A stretch of DNA of 64,000 nucleotides from Qipengyuania gaetbuli. Lineage in GTDB: Bacteria; Pseudomonadota; Alphaproteobacteria; Sphingomonadales; Sphingomonadaceae. Shown here one piece after another: positions 8,334-15,515 of this stretch (positions are counted from its first letter, which is position 1; each line of letters begins with the position of its first letter). The stretch lies in NCBI RefSeq assembly GCF_009827315.1, contig NZ_WTYF01000004.1, forward strand, positions 930,001 to 994,000, given 5' to 3'. Both the position numbers and the translations under genes were made by a program. Below the pieces are notes generated by a model. That model was not told where the DNA came from and did not search any database. It saw only the letters and a program-made list of their open reading frames with translations.

Positions 8334-8900
8334 ATGCGCTTTGAGTTCCTGCCGATCGTCGCCCTTTCGATTGCCGCCTGTGCCGAAGCGCCGGAAGCGG
8401 AGGCTCCGGAAACAACAGTCGTTGAAGAGGTCTCGCCTGCCCCTGCCAATGCGGAAGAGGACATCCGTCACTTCCTGCTTCAGGAATACCCCGATGCGGC
8501 ACCCATGCAGTACGCCCTCGCCTGGTCCGACCTTAATGGCGACGGCGCGGACGAAGCCATCGTCCACATCATCACGCCCTATTTCTGCGGAACTGGTGGC
8601 TGCAACACGCTGGTCCTGACGCCGGCCGGCCCGATGTGGAGCAAGGTCACCGAAATCTCGGTCTCCCGCACGCCGATCTCGGTGCTCGATAGTGAGACCA
8701 ACGGGTGGAAGGATCTTGCCATCAGCGTGTCGGGCGGCGGCGGCCCGTCGGGCATGATGCGCCTTGCCTTCGATGGCGAGAGCTATCCGTCGAACCCGAC
8801 GGTTGCCCCGGCCGAACCGACCGAGGAAGCCGGCACGGTGCTGCTCCCCGAAGAACCCGAAATGAAGACGCTGGAGGCCGAAGCCAAATCAGGCGAGTGA
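8334..8900 (+). CDS. Predicted lipoprotein with an FG-GAP-like repeat
   Basis: A 188-residue protein with a short signal peptide and the lipobox IAAC near residue 16, so it is probably lipidated. Two acidic, proline-rich low-complexity stretches (residues 17-42 and 155-188) flank a small domain. That domain holds [16 protein letters not shown], a calcium-loop pattern seen in FG-GAP/VCBS repeats, and [11 protein letters not shown], which could form a disulfide. Function is unknown. It lies antisense between miaB and phoH and its last 12 bases overlap the miaB 3' end. A homologue-free call of lipoprotein is all the sequence supports. Confidence 0.75.
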   Translation: MRFEFLPIVALSIAACAEAPEAEAPETTVVEEVSPAPANAEEDIRHFLLQEYPDAAPMQYALAWSDLNGDGADEAIVHIITPYFCGTGGCNTLVLTPAGPMWSKVTEISVSRTPISVLDSETNGWKDLAISVSGGGGPSGMMRLAFDGESYPSNPTVAPAEPTEEAGTVLLPEEPEMKTLEAEAKSGE

Positions 8901-10229
8901 CAGGGCACCTTCGCGAACCGATGCCCTGAGCGAGTTGGGGCCTGCCTCGATCAGGTCCACTTCGACCAGGTCGCCGATGGCATAATCGCCGTCGAACCAG
9001 GCGCTTTGCAGCCAGGGCGTCTTGCCCAGCCACTGGCCGGGATGCTTGCCCTTGCGTTCGACCAGCACTTCGCAGGTCCTGCCAACGGTGCCCTCGTTGA
9101 AGGCAAGCTGGTCACGGTTGAGGGCCGCCTGCAGGCGCTGCAGGCGCTCGTCCATGACTTCCTTCGCGATCTGGCCGTCCATGCTCGCGGCAGGAGTACC
9201 GGGGCGCGGACTGTATTTGAAGCTGAACGCCTGCGCGTAGCGGACCTCGTCCACCAACCTCAGCGTTTCCTCGAACTCTGCATCGGTTTCGCCCGGGAAA
9301 CCGACGATGAAGTCGCCGCTCAGCGCAAGGTCCGGCCGTGCTGCACGGAAGCGTTCGAGCAGCTTCAGATAGCTTTCCGCCGTGTGGCTGCGATTCATCG
9401 CCTTAAGCACGCGGTCGCTACCGGCCTGAACCGGCAGGTGCAGGAAGGGCATGAGCTTGTCGACCTCGCCATGGGCGGCGATCAGCTCGTCATCCATGTC
9501 GGCAGGATGGCTCGTGGTATAGCGGATGCGGGCGAGGCCATCGATATCCGCAAGATCGCGGATCAGGCCGGCAAGGCCGACACGGTGGCCCCTCTCGTTC
9601 TCCCCGCTCCATGCACTGACGTTCTGGCCGAGCAGGGTGATTTCGCGGGCGCCGGCTTCGACCAGCTTGCGAGCTTCAGTCAAGACATCGCTGTAAGGTC
9701 GGCTGATTTCCGCGCCGCGGGTATAGGGTACCACGCAATAGGTGCAGAACTTGTCGCAGCCTTCCTGTACGGTGAGGAAGGCGGCAGGACCGATCTTGCG
9801 CCGCTCGGGCAGCGCCGCGAACTTGGCGATCGCGGGCATGTCGGTATCGGTCGCCCGTTCGCCCTGGACTGCCTTGTCGAGCATTTCGGGCAGGCGGTGA
9901 TAGGCCTGCGGGCCGACGACCATGCTGACCGCCGGGGCGCGGGCCATGATCTCTTCACCCTCGGCCTGAGCAACGCAGCCTGCGACCGCGATCAGCGGCT
10001 TGGTGCCGTCCGCTTTCTGCAGGCGGCCGATGTCGGAGTAGACCTTCTCCGCTGCCTTTTCGCGGATGTGGCAGGTGTTGAGGACCACGAGGTCCGCTTC
10101 CTCGCCTTCGGGCGCAGGTTTGATGCCGCGCGTCGCCAGCATCTCGGCCATGCGCTCGCCGTCATAGACGTTCATCTGGCAGCCGAAGCTCTTGACCCTG
10201 TAGGTCCTGGGGGCGGTAGTCGGTTTCAT
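8889..10229 (-). CDS. miaB: tRNA-2-methylthio-N6-dimethylallyladenosine synthase
   Basis: A 446-residue methylthiotransferase. The N-terminal UPF0004 domain carries the auxiliary-cluster cysteines Cys17 (FGCQMN), Cys53 (NTCHIR) and Cys85 (AGCVAQ). The radical-SAM CxxxCxxC is at Cys158, Cys162 and Cys165 (GCDKFCTYC), and a TRAM domain closes the C-terminus. MiaB adds the 2-methylthio group to i6A37 of tRNA. ATG 10229 gives the family N-terminus; an in-frame extension to 10268 adds residues with no family match. The neighbouring order with phoH is conserved apart from the inserted lipoprotein gene. Confidence 0.95.
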   Translation of the reverse strand: MKPTTAPRTYRVKSFGCQMNVYDGERMAEMLATRGIKPAPEGEEADLVVLNTCHIREKAAEKVYSDIGRLQKADGTKPLIAVAGCVAQAEGEEIMARAPAVSMVVGPQAYHRLPEMLDKAVQGERATDTDMPAIAKFAALPERRKIGPAAFLTVQEGCDKFCTYCVVPYTRGAEISRPYSDVLTEARKLVEAGAREITLLGQNVSAWSGENERGHRVGLAGLIRDLADIDGLARIRYTTSHPADMDDELIAAHGEVDKLMPFLHLPVQAGSDRVLKAMNRSHTAESYLKLLERFRAARPDLALSGDFIVGFPGETDAEFEETLRLVDEVRYAQAFSFKYSPRPGTPAASMDGQIAKEVMDERLQRLQAALNRDQLAFNEGTVGRTCEVLVERKGKHPGQWLGKTPWLQSAWFDGDYAIGDLVEVDLIEAGPNSLRASVREGALSLA

Positions 10230-10299
10230 GCGGACCGCGGCCCTAGCCCGAAGCTGCCCAAGGTTCAATCACCCCTGCGGCAGCCGAGGGGCCTTGGCA

Positions 10300-11076
10300 T
10301 TACGAGAACTGCGTCGAGGCACCGATCACGGCCACGTATGGCTGCGCGACCGTTCTGAAGCCCAGCTTTTCGTAGACGGGATAGCCCATTTCGGTCGCGC
10401 CCAGCGTGGCGAACTCCAGGCCGCTTTCTTGGTGATGCTCGATGGCCGATTGGAGCACGGCTGTGCCGACGCCCCGTCCGCGATGCTCTTCCGGAGTCGC
10501 CATGACATAGACCCCGAGGTGGTCATCGGTCCGCATGAAGACACCGGTCCCCAGGATCTTTCCGTCCTCTTCCACGAGCCAGATCTCGTTCCCCTCATCC
10601 TGAAGGAATTCCGCAGGCATGGACCGGCTGGTTTTCTCGATATCGAGCGAAAAGGCCTGTGCCGAGACGTCCATTACCTGCGCCATTTCGGCAGTCGTCG
10701 CCATGCGAGCATTGAACGGAGCGGGCCTGTCGAACGGGCCCGCGGGACGCTCCATGCAGGGCACCTGCCCCACCGTTTCGATCCCGCGCTGTTCCAGCCG
10801 GGCCTTGAGGTCCGAATTTTCGCTGGGCGCGACGATGATCGTGTCGATCTGCGTATCGCGAATGATCTGCACGACACGGTCGAGGTCGTCGTCGGAGACA
10901 GAGGCACCCAACCCCGCCATGTTGAGGTCGGCACAGCCGGGCTCTCCGCTCAGGCCGATCCAGAAATCCTTGCCGGTTTCGAGCAGGCGGTTCGGCGCAT
11001 GGCCGAACAGGCGCATGACCTCGGCACCCATGTGCTCGATGTGCCATGCCTCGTCGTGAAATGAATGTCCGGCCAC
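10300..11076 (-). CDS. GNAT-family N-acetyltransferase
   Basis: A 258-residue protein read from GTG at 11076, which has a purine-rich GGGGGAAG just upstream; an ATG start at GAEVMRLF is the shorter alternative. The C-terminal half is a GNAT domain with the acetyl-CoA loop EEHRGRGVGTAVLQS, preceded by GVYVMATP, and GYPVYEKLGFRTV at the end. The N-terminal half is a degenerate GNAT-like or unrelated domain with HxxxH-rich SFHDEAWHIEHMG. The two-domain layout resembles GNATs with an N-terminal pseudo-domain. The substrate is unknown. Confidence 0.8.
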   Translation of the reverse strand: MAGHSFHDEAWHIEHMGAEVMRLFGHAPNRLLETGKDFWIGLSGEPGCADLNMAGLGASVSDDDLDRVVQIIRDTQIDTIIVAPSENSDLKARLEQRGIETVGQVPCMERPAGPFDRPAPFNARMATTAEMAQVMDVSAQAFSLDIEKTSRSMPAEFLQDEGNEIWLVEEDGKILGTGVFMRTDDHLGVYVMATPEEHRGRGVGTAVLQSAIEHHQESGLEFATLGATEMGYPVYEKLGFRTVAQPYVAVIGASTQFS

Positions 11077-11213
11077 AGTACTTCCCCCAAAGTTGCGCAC
11101 CTGATGATGGGCGCAGGCTAGGGCCGGTTTCGCATTTGCGCCAGTGCGGATTTTGGGGCCTTTGTGCAGTGTGCGCCATGCCCGTTCGGGGCTGCGCACC
11201 GATAGGAACGGGA

Positions 11214-11253
11214 GGAGGCGCAAAGCGGCGAAAACCCGCCTGCTCGCGCCTCC
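11214..11253 (-). terminator. Possible terminator hairpin downstream of ppiB
   Basis: Eight-base arms GGAGGCGC (11214-11221) and GCGCCTCC (11246-11253) enclose a second smaller hairpin, 17 bases past the cyclophilin stop on its strand. No T-run follows on either side, so it may be a weak or Rho-assisted end or only an RNA structure. Confidence 0.35.
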
Positions 11254-11269
11254 TTACCCGCAGTGTGGG

Positions 11270-11731
11270 TTAGCTGACGGTCGCCTTGACGATCTTGCCC
11301 GGCTCGCGCGGCGGTTCGCCCTTGGGCAGTGCGTCGATGTGCTCCATGCCGCTCTCGACCTGGCCCCAGACGGTGTACTGGCCGTCGAGGAAGTGGGCAT
11401 CGTCGAAGCAGATGAAGAACTGGCTGTTGGCGCTGTCCGGCACTTGGGTGCGGGCCATCGAGCAGGTGCCGCGCACGTGCGGTTCGGCGTTGAATTCGGC
11501 CTTCAGGTCGGGCTTGTCGCTGCCGCCCATGCCGGTGCCGGTCGGATCGCCGCCCTGCGCCATGAAGCCGGGGATCACGCGGTGAAAGACCACGCCGTCG
11601 TAGAAGCCTTCGCCAGCCAGCGTCGTGATGCGCTCGACATGGCCCGGTGCAAGGTCGGGGCGCAGCTTGATGACGACGTCGCCGCCTTCTCCATTGCCGG
11701 TGTCGAGGGTGAAGGTCAGTTTGTCTGCCAT
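11270..11731 (-). CDS. Peptidyl-prolyl cis-trans isomerase, cyclophilin type
   Basis: A 153-residue single-domain cyclophilin. The active-site stretch FHRVIPGFMAQGGDPTGTG contains the catalytic Arg, and SQFFICFDDAHFLDGQYTVWGQV supplies the proline-pocket residues. No signal peptide is visible, so it should act in the cytoplasm as a PpiB-like folding helper. It stands alone between a GNAT gene and the divergent mgtE, whose start is 101 bases away. Confidence 0.95.
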   Translation of the reverse strand: MADKLTFTLDTGNGEGGDVVIKLRPDLAPGHVERITTLAGEGFYDGVVFHRVIPGFMAQGGDPTGTGMGGSDKPDLKAEFNAEPHVRGTCSMARTQVPDSANSQFFICFDDAHFLDGQYTVWGQVESGMEHIDALPKGEPPREPGKIVKATVS

Positions 11732-11832
11732 CTGGCTGGTCTCCTGTGAGTTGGTTGCCGCCTACATAGGCGCTCGCCCGCCGATGTCACCCTCTGCTTG
11801 CAATCGACGCCCGGGTGCCTAGACGGGGCAGC

Positions 11833-13281
11833 ATGGCGGAGGACGAACGGCCCCTCGAAGACGACGACGTGATGCTGGCCGAAACGCCGGATGAAGGCGC
11901 GCGCCCGGACGACCGTATCGACGACGAACGCATGGACGAGGAGAACACGCTCAAGCGCGAGTTCGTTCAGGCGGTGGAGGATGCCCTCGAAGCGGGCGAC
12001 GAAGGCGAGGTCTACGACCTCGTCGAACCGCTCCACCCGGCCGACGTGGCCGACCTTCTCGAACTGCTCGAGAAGGACGAGCGTACCCAGCTCGCCTCGG
12101 CCATCACCGACCTCATGACCTCCGACGTCGTTGCCGAGCTCAACGACTACGTCCGCGAGGAGATGATGGAGGCCCTGCCCGCCGACGCGGTGGCGCAGAT
12201 TGCCGAACAGCTGGAAACCGACGACGCAGTCCAGCTGATCGAGGATCTCGACGAAGAGGACCAGCGCGCGGTCCTCGCCGAACTCGATCCCGAAGACCGG
12301 ATCGCGATCCAGACCGCCCTCTCCTATCCCGAGGAGACCGCCGGGCGCCTGATGAGCCGCGAGTTCGTGGCCGTGCCCGAACACATCACGGTGGGCGGCC
12401 TGATCGACTTCCTGCGCGACCAGCACGACCTACCGGAGGACTTCTTCGAGGTCTTCGTGGTCGACCAGCGCCATCACCCGGTCGGGACCTGCCAGCTTTC
12501 GTGGATCCTGCGCACGCCGCGCAACATCGCGCTGTCCGACGTGATGAAGCGCGACCAGACGCTGGTCCCGGCCATGCTCGACCAGGAAGAGGTCGCGCTG
12601 ATGTTCCAGAAGTACGGCCTCATCAGCGCCGCCGTGGTGGACGAGGACGGGCGCCTCGTCGGCCAGATGACCGTCGACGACGTGGTCCACATTATCTCCG
12701 AAGAAGCGGGCGAGGACGCCCTGCTGATGTCGGGTGCCGGTGAAGGCGACATCAACGAGCCGATCCGCGAGGCCTATTCGGCCCGCGTACGCTGGCTGGT
12801 CGCCAACCTCGGCACGGCGCTCATCGCCAGCCTCATCATCGCGCTGTTCGGCGCCGCTATCGAGCAGCTTGTCGCGCTCGCCGTGCTCATGCCGATCGTC
12901 GCCAGCATCGGGGGCAATGCCGGAACGCAGACCATGGCCGTGACCGTGCGCGCCATTGCCATGAACCAGCTCACGAGGTCCAACACGGGCCGCATCCTCG
13001 CGCGCGAGATGCGCGTCGCCCTGCTCAACGGGGCGACCATCGCGGTGCTGGTGGGCGCGGCGACGGCGGCCATCTTCAGCCCCCTGCTGGGCGGGGTGAT
13101 CGCGCTGGCCATGATCATCAACGTGGTCACCGCAGGTCTTGCCGGCGTGCTCGTTCCCGTGGCCTTCGAACGGCTCGACCAGGACCCGGCCGTCGCATCG
13201 AGCGTGTTCGTGACGATGATCACCGATTCGATGGGCTTCTTCGCCTTCCTCGGCCTCGCCGTGGCACTCGGAGTGGTCTGA
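11833..13281 (+). CDS. mgtE: Magnesium transporter MgtE
   Basis: A 482-residue MgtE. The acidic N-domain of MgtE superhelix repeats (about residues 45-155) is followed by two CBS domains (SREFVAVPEHITVGGL and ALSDVMKRDQTLVPA) that sense cytosolic Mg2+. Five membrane helices follow from about residue 330, with the pore signature PIVASIGGNAGTQT. MgtE is a Mg2+ channel gated by the CBS plug. ATG 11833 is preferred over the in-frame GTG six codons earlier. The gene is divergent from the cyclophilin and followed by the DUF1489 gene after 207 bases. Confidence 0.95.
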   Translation: MAEDERPLEDDDVMLAETPDEGARPDDRIDDERMDEENTLKREFVQAVEDALEAGDEGEVYDLVEPLHPADVADLLELLEKDERTQLASAITDLMTSDVVAELNDYVREEMMEALPADAVAQIAEQLETDDAVQLIEDLDEEDQRAVLAELDPEDRIAIQTALSYPEETAGRLMSREFVAVPEHITVGGLIDFLRDQHDLPEDFFEVFVVDQRHHPVGTCQLSWILRTPRNIALSDVMKRDQTLVPAMLDQEEVALMFQKYGLISAAVVDEDGRLVGQMTVDDVVHIISEEAGEDALLMSGAGEGDINEPIREAYSARVRWLVANLGTALIASLIIALFGAAIEQLVALAVLMPIVASIGGNAGTQTMAVTVRAIAMNQLTRSNTGRILAREMRVALLNGATIAVLVGAATAAIFSPLLGGVIALAMIINVVTAGLAGVLVPVAFERLDQDPAVASSVFVTMITDSMGFFAFLGLAVALGVV

Positions 13282-13488
13282 AACCCTACAGGGTGGAACA
13301 CTTGGAACACGGTCTTGGGAGAAAAAATCCTGGGGCGTTGCGATGTGCGCAAAGCGGCGGAAATGCTCGGCTCGAGGGGCGATGGCTGGATGCATCCGGC
13401 AAGCCTGCAACGCCCGGCATCGAGTAGGAAAGCGGTTTCGGGAGCCAAGCCGGTTGAGGAACCGGCGCAGCGCTCTATCTAGGAAGCC

Positions 13489-13878
13489 ATGCCGCTCAAC
13501 CTGACCAAGATCGCCTTCGGCGCGCAAAGCTATGCCGATATCGAAAGCTGGTATGCCCAGCGGCGCAGTCCGAACCTGACGACGCGCTATCGCCCAACCA
13601 AGTGGGAAGAGTGCATCGGCGGCTCGCTCTACTGGATCCACCAACACAGCATCGTCGCCCGCAGCGAGATTACCGGCTTTTCCGAGACGCGCGACGGGCG
13701 CTGGTCGATCGACCTCAAGCCCGAACTGATCCGCGTCCACCCCCGCCCCAAGCGCGCCCACCAGGGCTGGCGCTATCTCAAGGGCGAACCGCCGCGCGAC
13801 CTCGCGGAAGGCGAGGACATAGGCGATGCGCTACCCGGTAAGCTGGCAGGCAAGCTGGAGCGGCTGGGACTGATCTGA
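13489..13878 (+). CDS. DUF1489-family conserved protein
   Basis: A 129-residue protein that matches the alphaproteobacterial DUF1489 family as I remember it: LNLTKIAFGAQSYADIESW at the start, YRPTKWEECIGGSLYWIHQH, an arginine-rich RVHPRPKRAHQGWRYL, and a closing LERLGLI. No membrane segment or signal peptide is present. Function is unknown; the many Trp, Arg and His residues suggest a small folded, possibly nucleic-acid- or RNA-associated protein, but that is speculative. It stands alone in transcription orientation after mgtE. Confidence 0.85.
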   Translation: MPLNLTKIAFGAQSYADIESWYAQRRSPNLTTRYRPTKWEECIGGSLYWIHQHSIVARSEITGFSETRDGRWSIDLKPELIRVHPRPKRAHQGWRYLKGEPPRDLAEGEDIGDALPGKLAGKLERLGLI

Positions 13879-13944
13879 TCCGGAACGGAACTCGCAGGCA
13901 GACCTGATCGCTGAACAATTTTCGTCGATGTGAAGATGCAGGCA

Positions 13945-13972
13945 TTGAAATTTTTTAATAATGCCTTATATC
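13945..13972 (+). promoter_or_regulatory. Possible sigma70-type promoter upstream of the IF-1-like gene
   Basis: TTGAAA (13945-13950) and TATATC (13967-13972) are separated by 16 bases of nearly pure A/T in an otherwise GC-rich genome. The distance to the TTG start at 14118 leaves a leader of about 140 bases. The leader contains the GC-rich near-palindrome CGTCGCCTGCGACG (13985-13998). Cold-shock-type long leaders would look like this, but the evidence is only positional. Confidence 0.35.
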
Positions 13973-14117
13973 GAAATTGCCTAACGTCGCCTGCGACGGA
14001 TTATGATTGCCACACAGCACGCGAACCCGCGAGCGGCACCACTTCCTTTTCACGCACCCCTGGCTCCGCGACGGAATTCGTCCGTGCGGATGATTTTTCG
14101 TACGCGAAGGATGCAAT

Positions 14118-14384
14118 TTGGCGAAAGAAGAACTCATTACGATGGAAGGCGCGATCGACGAGGTCCTGCCTGATGGTCGCTTTGGCGTCACCCTAGATAA
14201 TGAGCACCGGATCATCTGCTACACAGCAGGTAAGATGCGTCGCTACCGCATCCGATCGGTCGTTGGAGACCGCGTACATGTCGAGATGACGCCCTACGAT
14301 CTGACCAAGGGCCGGATCGTATTCCGCGAAAGGACCCCCGGGCAGTCGCCCGCAGGAGCCCGAAAGCGCGGATATCGGCGCTGA
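14118..14384 (+). CDS. Translation initiation factor IF-1-like protein (diverged paralogue)
   Basis: An 88-residue OB-fold protein clearly of the IF-1 family: [22 protein letters not shown] at the start, then [16 protein letters not shown] and [18 protein letters not shown]-1 binds the 30S A site and the family also includes RNA chaperone-like paralogues. It departs from canonical IF-1 (72 residues) in having a basic C-terminal extension of about 15 residues and a changed middle (EHRIICYTA). The start is TTG with GAAGGA six bases upstream. Its AT-rich surroundings and divergence suggest a second, possibly stress- or cold-related copy rather than the essential infA. Confidence 0.85.
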   Translation: MAKEELITMEGAIDEVLPDGRFGVTLDNEHRIICYTAGKMRRYRIRSVVGDRVHVEMTPYDLTKGRIVFRERTPGQSPAGARKRGYRR

Positions 14385-14424
14385 CATTATCTTGAAGGCG
14401 GCAGCAAACGTCTGCCGGACAAAT

Positions 14425-14577
14425 ATGAACAATAATACCTCGCGCAGTCCGCTGCGCCCCATGCTTTCGCCCCGACACGGTACTACGAATTTCCCCGTAG
14501 AAAAGGATCGTGGGCCTATCGCCAACATCATCCCTGCTTTCGAGCTTCGACGCCTCGTCGCTGCCATGGTGGATTGA
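14425..14577 (+). CDS. Small conserved-looking protein, 50 residues
   Basis: ATG 14425 opens a 50-residue frame directly behind the IF-1-like gene. The sequence has SPRHGTTNFPVEKDRG in the middle and ends PAFELRRLVAAMVD, a compact amphipathic tail. The ribosome site is weak (GGAC). The composition looks protein-like and the position 40 bases after the IF-1 stop fits a short operon, but no named family can be assigned and it could be a chance frame. Confidence 0.4.
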   Translation: MNNNTSRSPLRPMLSPRHGTTNFPVEKDRGPIANIIPAFELRRLVAAMVD

Positions 14578-14636
14578 AAACCGTCGCCAAAACTGCGGCC
14601 ATGCCAAGGCATTTCCGCGAATGCAGGAGAATCCCC

Positions 14637-14867
14637 ATGGACCTGAATTTCGAATATGCGGCTCATCAGCGAGCCCTGATGAATGCCACAGCGGCCACCA
14701 ATGTTGACGCTCGTCTGGCCAAGCTGGAACAAGCTGCACGGATTGCCGGAAGGATCAGCGCGTTCCAGCACGGGCTTGGCGCAGCTGCTGCATGTGCTTG
14801 GAGCAAGGCCCAGCTCACACCCAAGAAACATCGGAAGCCGGACGAAGCGCCTCAAATCGTCAGATGA
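14637..14867 (+). CDS. Small hypothetical protein, 76 residues
   Basis: ATG 14637 has GCAGGAGA six bases upstream. The 76-residue product begins MDLNFEYAAHQRALM and continues through an alanine-rich helical region (NATAATNVDARLAKLEQAARIAG) to a basic tail. Short proteins of this type, opening with MDLNFxYxxHQ and followed by Ala/Leu/Arg helices, seem common in sphingomonads as far as I recall, but no function is known. The frame continues upstream to 14574 without a ribosome site, so the shorter form is chosen. Confidence 0.5.
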   Translation: MDLNFEYAAHQRALMNATAATNVDARLAKLEQAARIAGRISAFQHGLGAAAACAWSKAQLTPKKHRKPDEAPQIVR

Positions 14868-15042
14868 TGCGCTCCATCTCAAAGTGAGAAATCTGGCGAT
14901 GGCATTCACGCTCGGCAGCGATATTTATTTTTGGATACAAACTTGGCGAAGCCTGCTATCTCTAATTCCATCGCAGCCAGAGCCTTTAGCGTCCTGCGAC
15001 TGAGAGACAAGTTGTGCTCCCGCTTGATGTGAGGAGGACAAC

Positions 15043-15093
15043 ATGGGATCGACACTTCGAATATTTTATCTGGCAACAGAGCTCGTACCGTGA
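15043..15093 (+). CDS. Sixteen-codon upstream ORF (possible leader peptide)
   Basis: ATG 15043 follows GAGGAGGA (15031-15038), the strongest ribosome site in this stretch. The ORF encodes MGSTLRIFYLATELVP and stops at TGA 15091-15093. That stop overlaps the GTG (15090-15092) opening the next frame, so ribosomes ending here could re-initiate there. It may be a coupling leader. Alternatively a one-base frameshift could have split a longer antitoxin gene. Confidence 0.4.
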   Translation: MGSTLRIFYLATELVP

Positions 15094-15332
15094 GGGCACC
15101 GCATAAGGCTGCGCCTCGCCTTACTAACGAGGCTGCACAGCGGCAATCCGACACTACAAGACTGGCCATGATCGTCTTGGGGCGCGAAGCTGCCATCACA
15201 TTCATGAATTCGCCGCACAAGGCTCTTGGCGGAAGACCGATCGATTTGGTCATCGCCAGCGATGAAGGACGCTCTCTCGTCGAAGATGCACTGGCAGAGA
15301 TCCAGTATCGAAACGCGGCTACGGAATACTAG
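15090..15332 (+). CDS. MbcA/ParS/Xre antitoxin-type toxin-binding domain protein
   Basis: An 80-residue protein whose residues 25-70 resemble the ParS/MbcA toxin-binding domain: AMIVLGREAAITFMNSPHKALGGRPIDL, then ASDEGRSLVEDALAEIQY. In complete RES-Xre modules this domain follows a helix-turn-helix and neutralises a RES-domain toxin. Here there is no HTH and no RES gene on either side. The GTG start has no ribosome site of its own and overlaps the stop of a 16-codon ORF that does. A strong terminator at 15413 ends the transcript. It is an orphan or truncated antitoxin, or a solitary regulator built from the domain. Confidence 0.65.
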   Translation: MRAPHKAAPRLTNEAAQRQSDTTRLAMIVLGREAAITFMNSPHKALGGRPIDLVIASDEGRSLVEDALAEIQYRNAATEY

Positions 15333-15412
15333 GGACAATCGAACGCAGAAGGACCTGCAACCAGGCGACCCGAAGGGAGGCATCGGATTTTCGATGCCGA
15401 CCTCGACTATAG

Positions 15413-15447
15413 GGCCCTCGCTCTACGTTAGAGCGGGGGCCTTTTTT
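15413..15447 (+). terminator. Strong intrinsic terminator after the ParS-domain ORF
   Basis: A 12-base stem (15413-15424 with 15430-15441, one G-U pair) with loop ACGTT is followed by six T residues. A second small hairpin, GGCATCG (15379-15385) with CGATGCC (15392-15398), lies just upstream. It isolates the 14-15.4 kb patch from the convergent usher gene. Confidence 0.9.
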
Positions 15448-15515
15448 GATGAACGAGAAGTGCCTCTGTCCATGGTCTTACCCCTACGCAACTGCTTGCC
15501 AAGAATGGGTCCAGA

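Noticed and set aside
13297..13315. Direct repeat GGAACAC-TT-GGAACAC after mgtE, possibly a regulatory or general-stress promoter element (GGAAC core).
   Set aside because: No matching GTT-type -10 element lies 16-17 bases downstream, the two copies are adjacent, and no gene start is close enough (DUF1489 begins at 13489).
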